64,000 nucleotides of DNA. It comes from Pontibacillus chungwhensis. Lineage in GTDB: Bacteria > Bacillota > Bacilli > Bacillales > BH030062. Positions 24,140 to 32,252 of this stretch are shown one piece after another. The notes beneath the pieces were generated by a model. It ran no database searches. It saw only the letters and a list, made by a program, of their open reading frames with translations, and was not told where the DNA came from. The translations under genes and the position numbers were made by a program. Each line of letters starts with the position of its first letter. The first letter of the stretch is position 1. Where the stretch lies: positions 868,001-932,000 of the forward strand of contig NZ_CP126446.1 of NCBI RefSeq assembly GCF_030166655.1, written 5' to 3'.

Positions 24140-24215
24140 TTGCTCAAAAATTGTCAGTATTTTATAATAAGTGTGACTGTTTTTTTTACTTAAAAATGAA
24201 TGACTATTCATTCAT
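24140..24215 (+). promoter_or_regulatory. Promoter and FadR operator of yhfL
   Basis: TTGCTC (24140-24145), 17 bp, TATAAT (24163-24168) form a promoter. ATGAATGACTATTCATTCAT (24196-24215), with perfect 8-bp arms, lies just downstream of the start point. It matches the operator of the Bacillus TetR-type fatty-acid regulator FadR, so repression should lift when long-chain acyl-CoA accumulates. The regulator gene is not in this window. Confidence 0.85.
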
Positions 24216-24236
24216 GATGAAGGGGAGTGGGCTTTT

Positions 24237-25772
24237 TTGAACATAAGTGATCAACTGTCAGTAACAGCGAAAGACAATCCATCAAAGACGGCTTTTATTT
24301 TTCAAGGTGAGAAAACGAGCTACATGGAGTTAGAAGGTGCAGTTACGAAGTTTGCGTCCAGTTTAAAAGAGTTAGGGTATAAACAAGGGGATCATATTGC
24401 GCTCGTCTCAGGTAATAGTCCTTACTATGTGATTGGCTTATATGGGGCGTTGCGATTGGGACTTACAGTCATCCCAATTAACCCAATTTATACTGTGGAA
24501 GAGATGCGCTATATTTTAAAGAATGGCGATGTTAACGGCGTCATTACCATGGATTTATTTATGGATAAGTTTGCTGCTTTGGCTTCAGATTTTCCAGAAA
24601 TTAAGCATTACATTGTGGGAGAGACCGGAGCTGATCCAGCGAGTGCACGCGAATTGTTAAACGATAAAATGAAATCGTTTACAAGATTGGTGAAGGATGG
24701 AGAACTGTCACTCGAAAGGCCAAACGTTGATGAGGAAGACGTGGCTATCATTCTTTATACGTCTGGTACAACAGGGAAACCTAAGGGAGCCATGCTTACC
24801 CATAAGAATGTCTATTCTAATGCCAAAGACGTAGCGGATTATTTGAAATATAGTCCTGATGACAAAGTTATTGCGACTCTTCCTATGTTTCACGTATTCT
24901 GCTTCACCGTAGTATTAAACGCTCCTTTAATGAATGGGGGAACCGTTTTAATCCTTCCAAAGTTCTCGCCAGCAGATGTGTTTGAGGTTGCGAAGAATGA
25001 AGGAGCTACTGTGTTTGCAGGTGTCCCGACGATGTATAACTACTTGCTTCAGGGGGGAGAGGCCCACCGAGATGATTTCAAAAGTATACGGTTGTGCATT
25101 TCAGGGGGAGCTTCAATGCCAGTGGCCCTGTTGAAACAATTTGAACAAGCCTTCCAGGTTATTGTTTCAGAAGGATACGGATTATCTGAGGCCGCACCTG
25201 TTACGTGCTTTAATCCTCTTGATCGTCCGAGAAAAGCTGGCTCCATTGGTCAAAATATTTGGCACGTTGAGAACCGGGTTGTCGATGAACTTGGGGATGA
25301 GGTGCCTGTTGGAGAGGTTGGAGAACTTGTCGTTCGCGGACCGAACGTCATGAAAGGGTATTACAAGTTGCCAGAAGAGACAGCAGTGACGCTCCGTGAT
25401 GGCTGGTTGTATACAGGAGATATGGCCAGAATGGATGAAGAGGGGTATTTCTTCATTGTGGATCGAAAGAAAGATATGATTCTAGTAGGAGGGTACAACG
25501 TTTATCCTCGTGAAGTAGAAGAAGTCCTTTATCAACATCCTAATGTTACAGAAGTCGCTGTCATAGGCGCGCCTGATCCAAACCTCGGAGAAGCGGTACA
25601 AGCATTCGTTGTGGTGAACACTTCGATTTCAGAAGAGGAGTTATTAGCCTATTGTAAAGAGCACTTGGCCAAGTACAAGTTGCCAACGGTTATCGAATTC
25701 TTAGATGAATTACCAAAGAACACAACCGGTAAGATCTTAAGAAAGAGCTTGCGGGAACGGATTACGCATTAA
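24237..25772 (+). CDS. yhfL: Long-chain fatty acid-CoA ligase (YhfL/FadD-like)
   Basis: An acyl-adenylate-forming enzyme of 511 residues that activates fatty acids to acyl-CoA for beta-oxidation. The phosphate-binding motif ILYTSGTTGKPKG (about residues 174-186), the YGLSEAAPVT motif, the GWLYTGDMA hinge region and the C-terminal KNTTGKILRK lysine motif are all present. The start is TTG 24237, with an AAGGGGAG site about 10 bp upstream. The promoter carries a FadR box, consistent with fatty-acid catabolism. A terminator follows at 25815. Confidence 0.93.
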   Translation: MNISDQLSVTAKDNPSKTAFIFQGEKTSYMELEGAVTKFASSLKELGYKQGDHIALVSGNSPYYVIGLYGALRLGLTVIPINPIYTVEEMRYILKNGDVNGVITMDLFMDKFAALASDFPEIKHYIVGETGADPASARELLNDKMKSFTRLVKDGELSLERPNVDEEDVAIILYTSGTTGKPKGAMLTHKNVYSNAKDVADYLKYSPDDKVIATLPMFHVFCFTVVLNAPLMNGGTVLILPKFSPADVFEVAKNEGATVFAGVPTMYNYLLQGGEAHRDDFKSIRLCISGGASMPVALLKQFEQAFQVIVSEGYGLSEAAPVTCFNPLDRPRKAGSIGQNIWHVENRVVDELGDEVPVGEVGELVVRGPNVMKGYYKLPEETAVTLRDGWLYTGDMARMDEEGYFFIVDRKKDMILVGGYNVYPREVEEVLYQHPNVTEVAVIGAPDPNLGEAVQAFVVVNTSISEEELLAYCKEHLAKYKLPTVIEFLDELPKNTTGKILRKSLRERITH

Positions 25773-25814
25773 TGGTTTGTCTCCATCAATGGGAGCAAAT
25801 GAATAAGAAACTAG

Positions 25815-25855
25815 ATCGAGTATAGAATCCATTTGGGTTTTATACTCGATTTTTA
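25815..25855 (+). terminator. Terminator of yhfL
   Basis: ATCGAGTATA (25815-25824) pairs with TATACTCGAT (25841-25850), with inner AA-CC/GG-TT pairing and a TTTTTATTT tail. Confidence 0.85.
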
Positions 25856-26061
25856 TTTGGTTCGTTTCCAGGACATCCTTACTCCATTTAAAACAAAACA
25901 GAAACATTCTCTCAGTAAGAACAAGTAAAGAATTTTCTAACAAATTTAACAAACCCTCTTGCAATCTAGTAGAAAATCCGATAGTTTAGTACATATCAAA
26001 TTTTAGTGCGTAAAAGCATAAAAGCATAAAAGTGCTAAAGTACATAAGAGGGGGAGCAACA

Positions 26062-27045
26062 ATGAAGAAGTGGTTATTGGTCGTAAGCGTCATGGCTATC
26101 ATGGCAGTCGCTGGCTGTTCGAGTTCAGAGGCGAAAGAAGGAAATGGGAAAGAGCAATCATATGATTATACAATCGGTGTGTCTCAAATTGTTGAGCACC
26201 CTTCATTAGATGCAGCACAAGAAGGGTTTAAAGCCGCTTTTGATGAAGCCGATCTTTCAGTGAAGTTCGATGTACAACTCGCTCAGGGCGATGCAAAGAA
26301 CAATCAGACCATCGCGGATAATTTTGTTGGAGATGAGGTTGATTTGATCTTTGCCAATTCAACAGGTAGTGCTCAAAGCGCACTAAATGCAACGGACGAT
26401 ATTCCAATTGTATTCACATCCGTAACAGATCCTGTGGGCTCAAATTTAGTTGATTCCATGGAAGCACCAGGAGGAAATGTGACAGGGACTACAGATACGC
26501 ATCCGGATGCCATTCCAAATACGATTTCCTTTATGAAAGAAGAAATGGGTGTAGAGAAGGTGGGAATGCTGTATAACCCGAGCGAGCAAAACTCTTCTTC
26601 TCAAGTTGAACGAGTGAAAGAGATCGCTGGCGATCAATTGGAAATTAAAACAGCTACGGTTACCACTTCAGCTGAAGTCAAACAAGCAGCGGAATCATTG
26701 GCTGGAAAAGTAGATGCCCTCTACATCGTGACAGATAATACCGTCGTCAGTGCTCTTGAATCTGTATTGATTGTCGGTCAGGAAGAAGATACTCCTGTCC
26801 TTGTAGGGGAACTAGATTCAGTGGAGCGCGGTGGCTTCGCAGCGTATGGGTTTGATTACTACGACATTGGGTTTGAAGCAGGACAAAAAGCAATTGAAAT
26901 TCTCGAAGAAGGAAAGAATCCTGGCGACATTGAAGTTTCTTATCCACAAAACTTGAAGCTTCAAATCAACCAAAAGGCAGCGGAAGAAATGGGCGTAGAC
27001 ATTCAAGATGATTGGAAAGAAGAAGCTGAGATCATAGAAAAGTAG
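26062..27045 (+). CDS. ABC transporter substrate-binding lipoprotein (TrpX-like)
   Basis: An extracellular binding protein of 327 residues from the ABC_sub_bind family. The signal peptide has lipobox VAGC with Cys19 as the lipid anchor, and the mature part begins with a short hydrophilic linker. Family segments GVSQIVEHPSLDAAQEGFK and VFTSVTDPVGSNLV are clear. ATG 26062 has GAGGGGGAGC upstream. It is the first gene of a tight three-gene importer (13 bp to the permease). Streptococcal relatives (TrpXYZ) are linked to aromatic amino acids, but the ligand here is unproven. An 8-bp direct repeat (AAAAGCAT twice) and a possible TTGCAA-N17-TAGTTT promoter lie upstream. Confidence 0.88.
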   Translation: MKKWLLVVSVMAIMAVAGCSSSEAKEGNGKEQSYDYTIGVSQIVEHPSLDAAQEGFKAAFDEADLSVKFDVQLAQGDAKNNQTIADNFVGDEVDLIFANSTGSAQSALNATDDIPIVFTSVTDPVGSNLVDSMEAPGGNVTGTTDTHPDAIPNTISFMKEEMGVEKVGMLYNPSEQNSSSQVERVKEIAGDQLEIKTATVTTSAEVKQAAESLAGKVDALYIVTDNTVVSALESVLIVGQEEDTPVLVGELDSVERGGFAAYGFDYYDIGFEAGQKAIEILEEGKNPGDIEVSYPQNLKLQINQKAAEEMGVDIQDDWKEEAEIIEK

Positions 27046-27058
27046 AGGAGGGATCATC

Positions 27059-28078
27059 ATGACAGGAGCACTAGTCGGCGCAATTGAATCAGGATTATTG
27101 TACGCCATTATGGCGCTTGGTGTTTATATTAGCTTTCGCATTCTGGATTTTCCTGATCTTACAGTAGACGGTAGCTTTGTGACGGGCGGAGCTGTTGCCT
27201 CGGTTCTAATGGTAAATGGGACATCACCATTCTTAGCTACGCTAGCAGGGGGAGCCGCTGGGTTTATCGCAGGGTGTATAACAGGTTTTCTTCATACAAA
27301 AGGGAAAATTAACCCATTATTATCAGGAATCTTGATGATGATTGCTCTTTACTCCATTAACTTACGGATTATGGGGCGTCCGAACATTCCTCTTCTAAAT
27401 GAAGAGACACTCTTTTCTCAAATTGAGAACTGGTGGGCGTCTACCGGTATTGATGGTGCATTGATGGCTCCTTTTCAAGCGCTTGGAATAGAAGGGGCTG
27501 CGCCGAATACGTTTTATGTGCTGCTGTTTGGAACGCTTCTCATTATTGTAGTGAAGAAGGTGCTCGATTGGTTCTTGCAGACAGAGTCAGGAATTGCACT
27601 ACGAGCAACAGGGGACAATGCAAAGATGATTAAGAGTTTATCAGCGAATACGGGCCTTTATATTATGATTGGACTTGGTCTTTCGAACGCCCTTGTTGCG
27701 ATGAGCGGGGCCTTAATCGTTCAGTACAATGGTTTTGCTGATGTAGGACTTGGTGTTGGAATGATTATTGTCGGTCTTGCATCCGTTATTATCGGTGAAG
27801 GGGTGTTCGGACGTAAGTCGATCGCTCGTACAACACTTGCTGTTGTATTAGGAGCTGTCTTATACCGAATCATTCTGGCTGTGGCTATGCAGGTCGAGTT
27901 TGTGAAAGCCAGTGATTTAAAGTTAATTACGGCTATTATTGTAACAGGAGCCCTTGTTATTCCGACATTCTCAAGTCAGCTTAAAGAAAGAATGGAGCGC
28001 AGGCGTCAGCAGAAAGCTTTAACAGCAGAAATGAGACAAGAAAGGGGACAGGACGTTGTTAAACCTCAAACAGATTGA
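27059..28078 (+). CDS. ABC transporter permease (TrpY-like)
   Basis: A membrane subunit of 339 residues in the branched-chain-amino-acid/ribose permease superfamily, the kind paired with ABC_sub_bind proteins. About eight hydrophobic spans are visible, with the conserved early SFRILDFPDLTVDGSFVTGG segment. ATG 27059 follows GGAGGG. Its end overlaps the ATPase start by 23 bp, so translation is coupled. It should carry the same ligand as the binding protein, which is not known. Confidence 0.9.
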   Translation: MTGALVGAIESGLLYAIMALGVYISFRILDFPDLTVDGSFVTGGAVASVLMVNGTSPFLATLAGGAAGFIAGCITGFLHTKGKINPLLSGILMMIALYSINLRIMGRPNIPLLNEETLFSQIENWWASTGIDGALMAPFQALGIEGAAPNTFYVLLFGTLLIIVVKKVLDWFLQTESGIALRATGDNAKMIKSLSANTGLYIMIGLGLSNALVAMSGALIVQYNGFADVGLGVGMIIVGLASVIIGEGVFGRKSIARTTLAVVLGAVLYRIILAVAMQVEFVKASDLKLITAIIVTGALVIPTFSSQLKERMERRRQQKALTAEMRQERGQDVVKPQTD

Positions 28079-28853
28079 GAAAACCTTCTATAAAGGGACA
28101 CCAGATGAGAAACGCGCGATTGACGGGGTATCTCTGACGCTTGAGGAAGGAGACTTCCTCACGGTGATTGGGAGTAATGGGGCAGGGAAGTCTACCCTTT
28201 TAAACTTGATTGCAGGTGTCTTGTTCCCTGATCAGGGGCTTATGGCAGTAGATGATTTAAATATGACCTACCTCCCTGAACATAAGCGATCGAAGTGGAT
28301 TGGCCGAGTGTTCCAGGATCCCATGGCTGGTACAGCCCCTCACATGACGATAGAAGAGAACCTGACCTTAGCCCTTGGACGGACAAAGAAGCGGGGGCTT
28401 GGACGTGGGGTAAGCGCAGCCAGGAAGAAAGAGTTCAAAAAGCTTCTTCAAGATATGAACGTGAATCTCCATGACCGTCTCAACACACAGGTCGGACTGT
28501 TATCAGGAGGAGAACGTCAAGCTCTTTCACTATTAATGGCGACTTTTACGGAGCCGCGTATTCTCTTGCTTGACGAACACACAGCCGCGCTCGACCCAGC
28601 CCGAGCTGAACACATTACATCGATAACAAGAGACGTGGTGGATAAGCACCAACTGACGACGTTAATGGTCACGCATGACATGGAACAAGCACTCTCCCTT
28701 GGAAACCGCTTGATTATGATGGATGAAGGCAAAATCATCTTTCATGCAGACGCGGAAGAAAAGAAACAGCTAACAGTGGCAGACTTATTAGAAGCCTTCC
28801 AAAAAGCTCGCGGCAAATCATTAGCCGATGATAAGACGTTGTTGCAGAAATAA
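28056..28853 (+). CDS. ABC transporter ATPase (TrpZ-like)
   Basis: A nucleotide-binding subunit of 265 residues. Walker A GSNGAGKST, signature LLSGGERQ and Walker B RILLLDEHTAALDP are intact, followed by the H-loop MVTHD. The start is TTG 28056, inside the permease gene, with AAAGGGG 8 bp upstream. It completes the importer begun at 26062. The permease-ATPase overlap and single downstream terminator indicate one transcription unit. Confidence 0.92.
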   Translation: MLNLKQIEKTFYKGTPDEKRAIDGVSLTLEEGDFLTVIGSNGAGKSTLLNLIAGVLFPDQGLMAVDDLNMTYLPEHKRSKWIGRVFQDPMAGTAPHMTIEENLTLALGRTKKRGLGRGVSAARKKEFKKLLQDMNVNLHDRLNTQVGLLSGGERQALSLLMATFTEPRILLLDEHTAALDPARAEHITSITRDVVDKHQLTTLMVTHDMEQALSLGNRLIMMDEGKIIFHADAEEKKQLTVADLLEAFQKARGKSLADDKTLLQK

Positions 28854-28857
28854 AAAA

Positions 28858-28896
28858 GAAGAGCATTTTCCTTTTCGGAAAATGCTCTTCTTTTTT
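28858..28896. terminator. Bidirectional terminator between the importer and the SCO gene
   Basis: A perfect 14-bp stem (28858-28871 with 28877-28890), flanked by A- and T-runs, serves both convergent genes. Confidence 0.9.
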
Positions 28897-28898
28897 CG

Positions 28899-29486
28899 TT
28901 AGTTCACTAGATCCATCACAGTGTTATACACTTGGTCTTTATTAAAAGCCTCTCCCATTGGAAACTTTCCTACAAGATAATTATCCTTGTCGAGAAGGTA
29001 AGCGTAAGAAGTGTGGACAAGGTAGTCTGTGCCATTATCTTTAAAGAGAAAACGGAACGGTTCAGCTAGTTTCTTTGTGTCCTCAACAGATCCTCGTAAA
29101 AAGATCCAGGACGGGTCTTCGGAAGCCCCGAAACTCTTCATATACTCTTGTAGACGTTCGTTTGTATCATTCTCCGGATCGATGGTGACGGTTACAAATT
29201 CAACTTGATCTCCGTATACACCTTTGTCTTTAAACTGTTCTTTCAAATGCATCATGCGTTGAGTCGTAAGAGGACATACATCCGGGCACTTCGTATACAT
29301 AAATTCAACAATCCGAACCTTTTCATCCATAGAAGCTAAATCATATTCCTCTCCTTGTGCGGTATTCATCGCTACACCTGTCGGAAGTTGAACGCCCGCA
29401 TCACGCCAGAATTGCAAATAAGATATTCCAAGACCAATTCCAATGACTAATAAAGAAATAAAGACAATGTACCATTTCTTTTGCAT
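28899..29486 (-). CDS. SCO1/SenC family copper chaperone
   Basis: A membrane-anchored thioredoxin-fold protein of 195 residues that helps assemble the CuA centre of cytochrome c oxidase. An N-terminal signal anchor (residues 5-25) places the domain outside. The copper ligands are visible: C67 and C71 in TKCPDVCP, and H158 in LVHTSY. ATG 29486 lies 7 bp from AGGGGG and is preferred over ATG 29492, which abuts the site. It is convergent with the ABC importer, and no oxidase genes are nearby. Confidence 0.93.
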   Translation of the reverse strand: MQKKWYIVFISLLVIGIGLGISYLQFWRDAGVQLPTGVAMNTAQGEEYDLASMDEKVRIVEFMYTKCPDVCPLTTQRMMHLKEQFKDKGVYGDQVEFVTVTIDPENDTNERLQEYMKSFGASEDPSWIFLRGSVEDTKKLAEPFRFLFKDNGTDYLVHTSYAYLLDKDNYLVGKFPMGEAFNKDQVYNTVMDLVN

Positions 29487-29645
29487 ATCCATTCCCCCTG
29501 TAACCGTTGTGCTTACTTCTATATTACTAGAGTGACCACAGTGGTAATAGGGCGATCAGTGAACAACTCGTTACAATATTATGGCAACAAATTGAATTTT
29601 TTGGACGGATGTTTGTACAATAGTAAGAGAAGAGGAGAGGATGTC

Positions 29646-30845
29646 TTGAAGAAATTAATCGGAGCTTATGGTATCTTTTTAGTCCTGTTATGGGTGTACT
29701 TTGGATGGTTCTATGAAGTGGATACATATGTTGATTCGAGATACGCAGCGTACCGCCATGCATACTCATTCACTGTTCTAACGTTCCCATGGATTGTATT
29801 ACTCGCCTTTATCTTGTCTGGTTGGCATAAAGGAATGCTGAGTCGAATAGAGAACCGGCTTAAGAGGAGGTGGATCCAGTCGTTTAGTTTTGGGTTGATC
29901 TTAATGGCAGTGATCCAGCTTCTTTCACTCCCCCTTGATGCACTCGGGTTCGCGATGTCTAAGAATGCTGATATAAGCAATCAGCCTGTGTTGGATTGGA
30001 TAGTGGAGTGGAGTATTCAAAGTGGGTTCTTTATAGTTATGGTAGCAGTTTTGATCACGGTATTTCGCAGTTTGATCCGCAAGTTTCCGAATAGATGGTG
30101 GCTCGTCTTATGGTTGATCTCGCTCCCCATTGCTTTCTTCATTATTTATGTCCAGCCGATCTGGATCGATCCTTTATTTGAGGATTTCACTTCCCTTGAA
30201 AGTGGTGGGTTGAAAGATTCCATTGTAGAATTAGCAGGTGAGGCAGGGATCGATGAGAACCACATTTACCAAGTCAATATGAGTGAAAAAACATCAACCT
30301 ATAATGCGTATGTAACCGGAATAGGCGCGCAAAAGCGAATTGTATTATGGGATACGATGCTCACTGGAATGAGCCAGAATGAAGTGTTGTTTATATTAGC
30401 TCATGAGATTGCCCATTATGTGAAACATCATGTTTATATAGGAGTAGCGGGCTATGTCTTACTTAGTTTTGTCCTTTTATGGAGCCTTTCTGCCCTTTAT
30501 TCCGTTCTGTACCGAAATGCACATGACCGCCTTCAGTTGCGTGACCGTTCTGACCTAAGAGCTGTCCCTGTATTATTGCTTCTAGTAACGTTACTCATGT
30601 TTGTAACACAGCCAATCAACTTATATGTGTCTAGATACATGGAACGTTCGGCTGATCGTTATGCAATCGATCACACGGAGAATCTGCAGCCAGCCCTCGA
30701 GAGTTACCAGGCTTTAGCAAGGGAGTCTAAGAGTGATTTATCTCCATCGAATTGGATTGTGTGGCTGAGATACACCCATCCTCCCCTCGGTGAAAGGATT
30801 GAACGGATTCGAACGGAAATGATGGAGCGTGAGCAGGGCGATTGA
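29646..30845 (+). CDS. yhfN: M48 family membrane metalloprotease (YhfN-like)
   Basis: A zinc peptidase of about 399 residues in the HtpX/CAAX-protease superfamily. It has membrane spans at the N terminus and around the active site, and the HEXXH zinc motif in ILAHEIAHYVKHH. A downstream glutamate, probably in YMERSADRYAI, would complete the site. The C-terminal HPPLGERIERI sequence is typical. I place the start at TTG 29646, behind GAGGAGAGG; a longer frame reaches 29481 but has no site and no conserved residues. It should act in membrane protein quality control. The substrate is unknown. Confidence 0.87.
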   Translation: MKKLIGAYGIFLVLLWVYFGWFYEVDTYVDSRYAAYRHAYSFTVLTFPWIVLLAFILSGWHKGMLSRIENRLKRRWIQSFSFGLILMAVIQLLSLPLDALGFAMSKNADISNQPVLDWIVEWSIQSGFFIVMVAVLITVFRSLIRKFPNRWWLVLWLISLPIAFFIIYVQPIWIDPLFEDFTSLESGGLKDSIVELAGEAGIDENHIYQVNMSEKTSTYNAYVTGIGAQKRIVLWDTMLTGMSQNEVLFILAHEIAHYVKHHVYIGVAGYVLLSFVLLWSLSALYSVLYRNAHDRLQLRDRSDLRAVPVLLLLVTLLMFVTQPINLYVSRYMERSADRYAIDHTENLQPALESYQALARESKSDLSPSNWIVWLRYTHPPLGERIERIRTEMMEREQGD

Positions 30846-30969
30846 TTCCCGCAGGAAAATATACTAATATAACTTGTAAATGATTGCTCGTTGTGAGAAA
30901 ATTTTACACGTAATTTGGAAAAATGCGAAACGTCAGCGGGTAGAATTTTTGGAATATTATGCAAAACCC

Positions 30970-30981
30970 GCAAACGGTTGC
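30970..30981. promoter_or_regulatory. Isolated copy of the mdx-type operator
   Basis: GCAAACGGTTGC is identical to the core of the operator at 58216-58227 in front of mdxE. It lies in the 590-bp gene-free region after yhfN, about 60 bp before the candidate RNA. No sugar gene is adjacent. Confidence 0.4.
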
Positions 30982-31037
30982 GTGAAACCGCAAATGTTTT
31001 TCGGTTACTTTTGACCAGGATTATATTAGAATAGACT

Positions 31038-31262
31038 CAAGACAAATTAAACGGCCTCGTTTTTTTGTAGGACATTCGTTGTCTGCAAAAGTCGTAGCCC
31101 GTTTATGGAGTCTTGTTTGTTTGTATGTATGTTGTTGAGCGTACATGCAAGGTGAACGAGGTTTGTCGTCATGGACTAATCGTTCACAAGTAATTCCCTC
31201 ACTCAAAAGTTAACCAGTCGTCTCTTTTTGGCCAATGCCTCGATCGCATTGGCCCTTTTTTT
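31038..31262 (+). ncRNA. Candidate structured RNA with intrinsic terminator
   Basis: A gene-free plus-strand unit. Predicted stems by eye: CAAGAC/GTCTTG (31038-31043 with 31110-31115) enclosing TAAACGG/CCGTTTA (31048-31054 with 31099-31105) and a small hairpin 31071-31083; a hairpin 31123-31129 with 31142-31148; and a perfect 8-bp stem GTGAACGA/TCGTTCAC (31152-31159 with 31180-31187). The unit ends in a perfect 9-bp terminator (31230-31238 with 31246-31254) and seven T. A TAGAAT -10-like box is at 31027. There is no open frame of useful length. I do not recognise the RNA family. Confidence 0.5.
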
Positions 31263-31279
31263 ATGCTTAAAACAGAAAA

Positions 31280-31369
31280 CTAGCTCCGTTTCGTAATGTC
31301 GTAGGTTAGTCGGATTTTTTGTTTGCGAAGAAACAACCCAGACCAGAGCTTTTATACGAAAGGAGCTAG
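31280..31369. repeat. 15-bp inverted repeat around a 60-bp loop
   Basis: CTAGCTCC-GTTTCGTA (31280-31295) and TACGAAA-GGAGCTAG (31355-31369) are complementary apart from one extra base. It lies downstream of the minus-strand DUF3939 gene and just after the RNA terminator. On the minus strand the distal arm is followed by TTTTCTGTTTT, so it could be a long-loop terminator or a small mobile-element relic. Confidence 0.6.
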
Positions 31370-31436
31370 ATGGTAGTAGGTTATCCAAAAGTTTGTGGAC
31401 GTATACATGAAAGAAGCGATTGAATGAACCCTTATG

Positions 31437-31898
31437 CTATTCACTTGGCTTTTTATACGTAATCATATGCTCCTCATCTGTCATGTAAAAGTCCCGGTTG
31501 GGTCTTTCGTGGAGGAGACCGGCGTTTTCGAGCTTGAAGTAATTGACCTTTAAGTATGGGTCGTGCTCTATTACAGGGAGTTCTTTATTTTGCTGTATAT
31601 AATGGTCAACGGCTCGTTGGACCAGGTCAAGGTCTAAGGCAAGTTGCTGGTCTTGTTCCTCGAATAGTTCATACGTTTCCTTCGACATGTAATAGGTGTT
31701 CTTTGGGATTCCTTTGAGGTAAGGAGCTAAGAGATTATAGTCGAGTGTGAGGTCTTCGTTAATAACCGTTCGTAGTTCGACTCCGTCCGGGAGGTGATCT
31801 GAAAATTCATGGATGGCTTTTCGGACTTCTTTAAGGGATAAATCTTTTATTTCAAGCTGCTCTTGATCTTCATTTTTCTTTTTCTTATTCCACCACAT
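31437..31898 (-). CDS. DUF3939 family protein
   Basis: A soluble, acidic 153-residue protein of unknown function, found in Bacillaceae near comK or competence-region genes as far as I recall. It begins with a lysine-rich WWNKKKKNEDQE segment. There are no catalytic motifs, signal peptide or membrane spans. The C-terminal YMTDEEHMITYKKP is well formed, so the gene appears intact. It is divergent from a 47-residue ORF. I cannot assign a function. Confidence 0.7.
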   Translation of the reverse strand: MWWNKKKKNEDQEQLEIKDLSLKEVRKAIHEFSDHLPDGVELRTVINEDLTLDYNLLAPYLKGIPKNTYYMSKETYELFEEQDQQLALDLDLVQRAVDHYIQQNKELPVIEHDPYLKVNYFKLENAGLLHERPNRDFYMTDEEHMITYKKPSE

Positions 31899-31970
31899 TT
31901 TGTGTCACTCCAATCTGATTAATTATATGGGGAGAGCGCAATCTAAGAGGGAGAGAAGGAGGTGTAAGTC

Positions 31971-32114
31971 ATGGGAAATGGCCCTCTTACAGAGCTTGAA
32001 ATCAATACATCGCTGAATCCTGACTTTGGGATGAATGATGATGGTTTTTTACTACATGCGAAGGATGTAGATGAATGGGAATTGCCGACTGACCCTGACT
32101 ATTGCGGGGCGTAA
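31971..32114 (+). CDS. Small acidic protein of 47 residues
   Basis: ATG 31971 stands behind an excellent ribosome binding site (AGAAGGAGGTG at 31954-31964). The product starts MGNGPLTELEINTSLNPDFG and ends DPDYCGA; it is acidic, has no hydrophobic span and has a single cysteine near the C terminus. It lies between the divergent DUF3939 gene and comK. I do not recognise it. The strength of the site and the coding-like composition argue for translation. Confidence 0.6.
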   Translation: MGNGPLTELEINTSLNPDFGMNDDGFLLHAKDVDEWELPTDPDYCGA

Positions 32115-32152
32115 CCTCAGTATAACAGAAAAAATTACCATTATGTTTGATG

Positions 32153-32169
32153 CAGAAATTCAATTTCTG
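32153..32169. promoter_or_regulatory. 17-bp perfect palindrome upstream of comK
   Basis: CAGAAATT-C-AATTTCTG is fully symmetric about its central base. It sits 100 bp before the comK start and upstream of a TGG-TACAAT extended -10 box (32211-32216). It may be an operator for comK control. There is no T-run, so a terminator is unlikely. Confidence 0.5.
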
Positions 32170-32252
32170 TCGGATTGTAAGTGATTCACTCCATATATGG
32201 ATTATTTTGGTACAATGAAGGGGTAGTTGAAACCAAAAGAGAGGATGAAGGT

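Noticed and set aside
25856-26061. T-box or riboswitch in front of the TrpX-like importer
   Set aside because: There is no T-box sequence, no terminator after the yhfL terminator and no recognisable riboswitch core; only a possible promoter and an 8-bp direct repeat are visible.
29481-29645. N-terminal extension of the M48 protease
   Set aside because: The 55 extra codons overlap the SCO promoter region, have no ribosome binding site and are not hydrophobic, whereas TTG 29646 has a strong site and precedes a normal membrane span.
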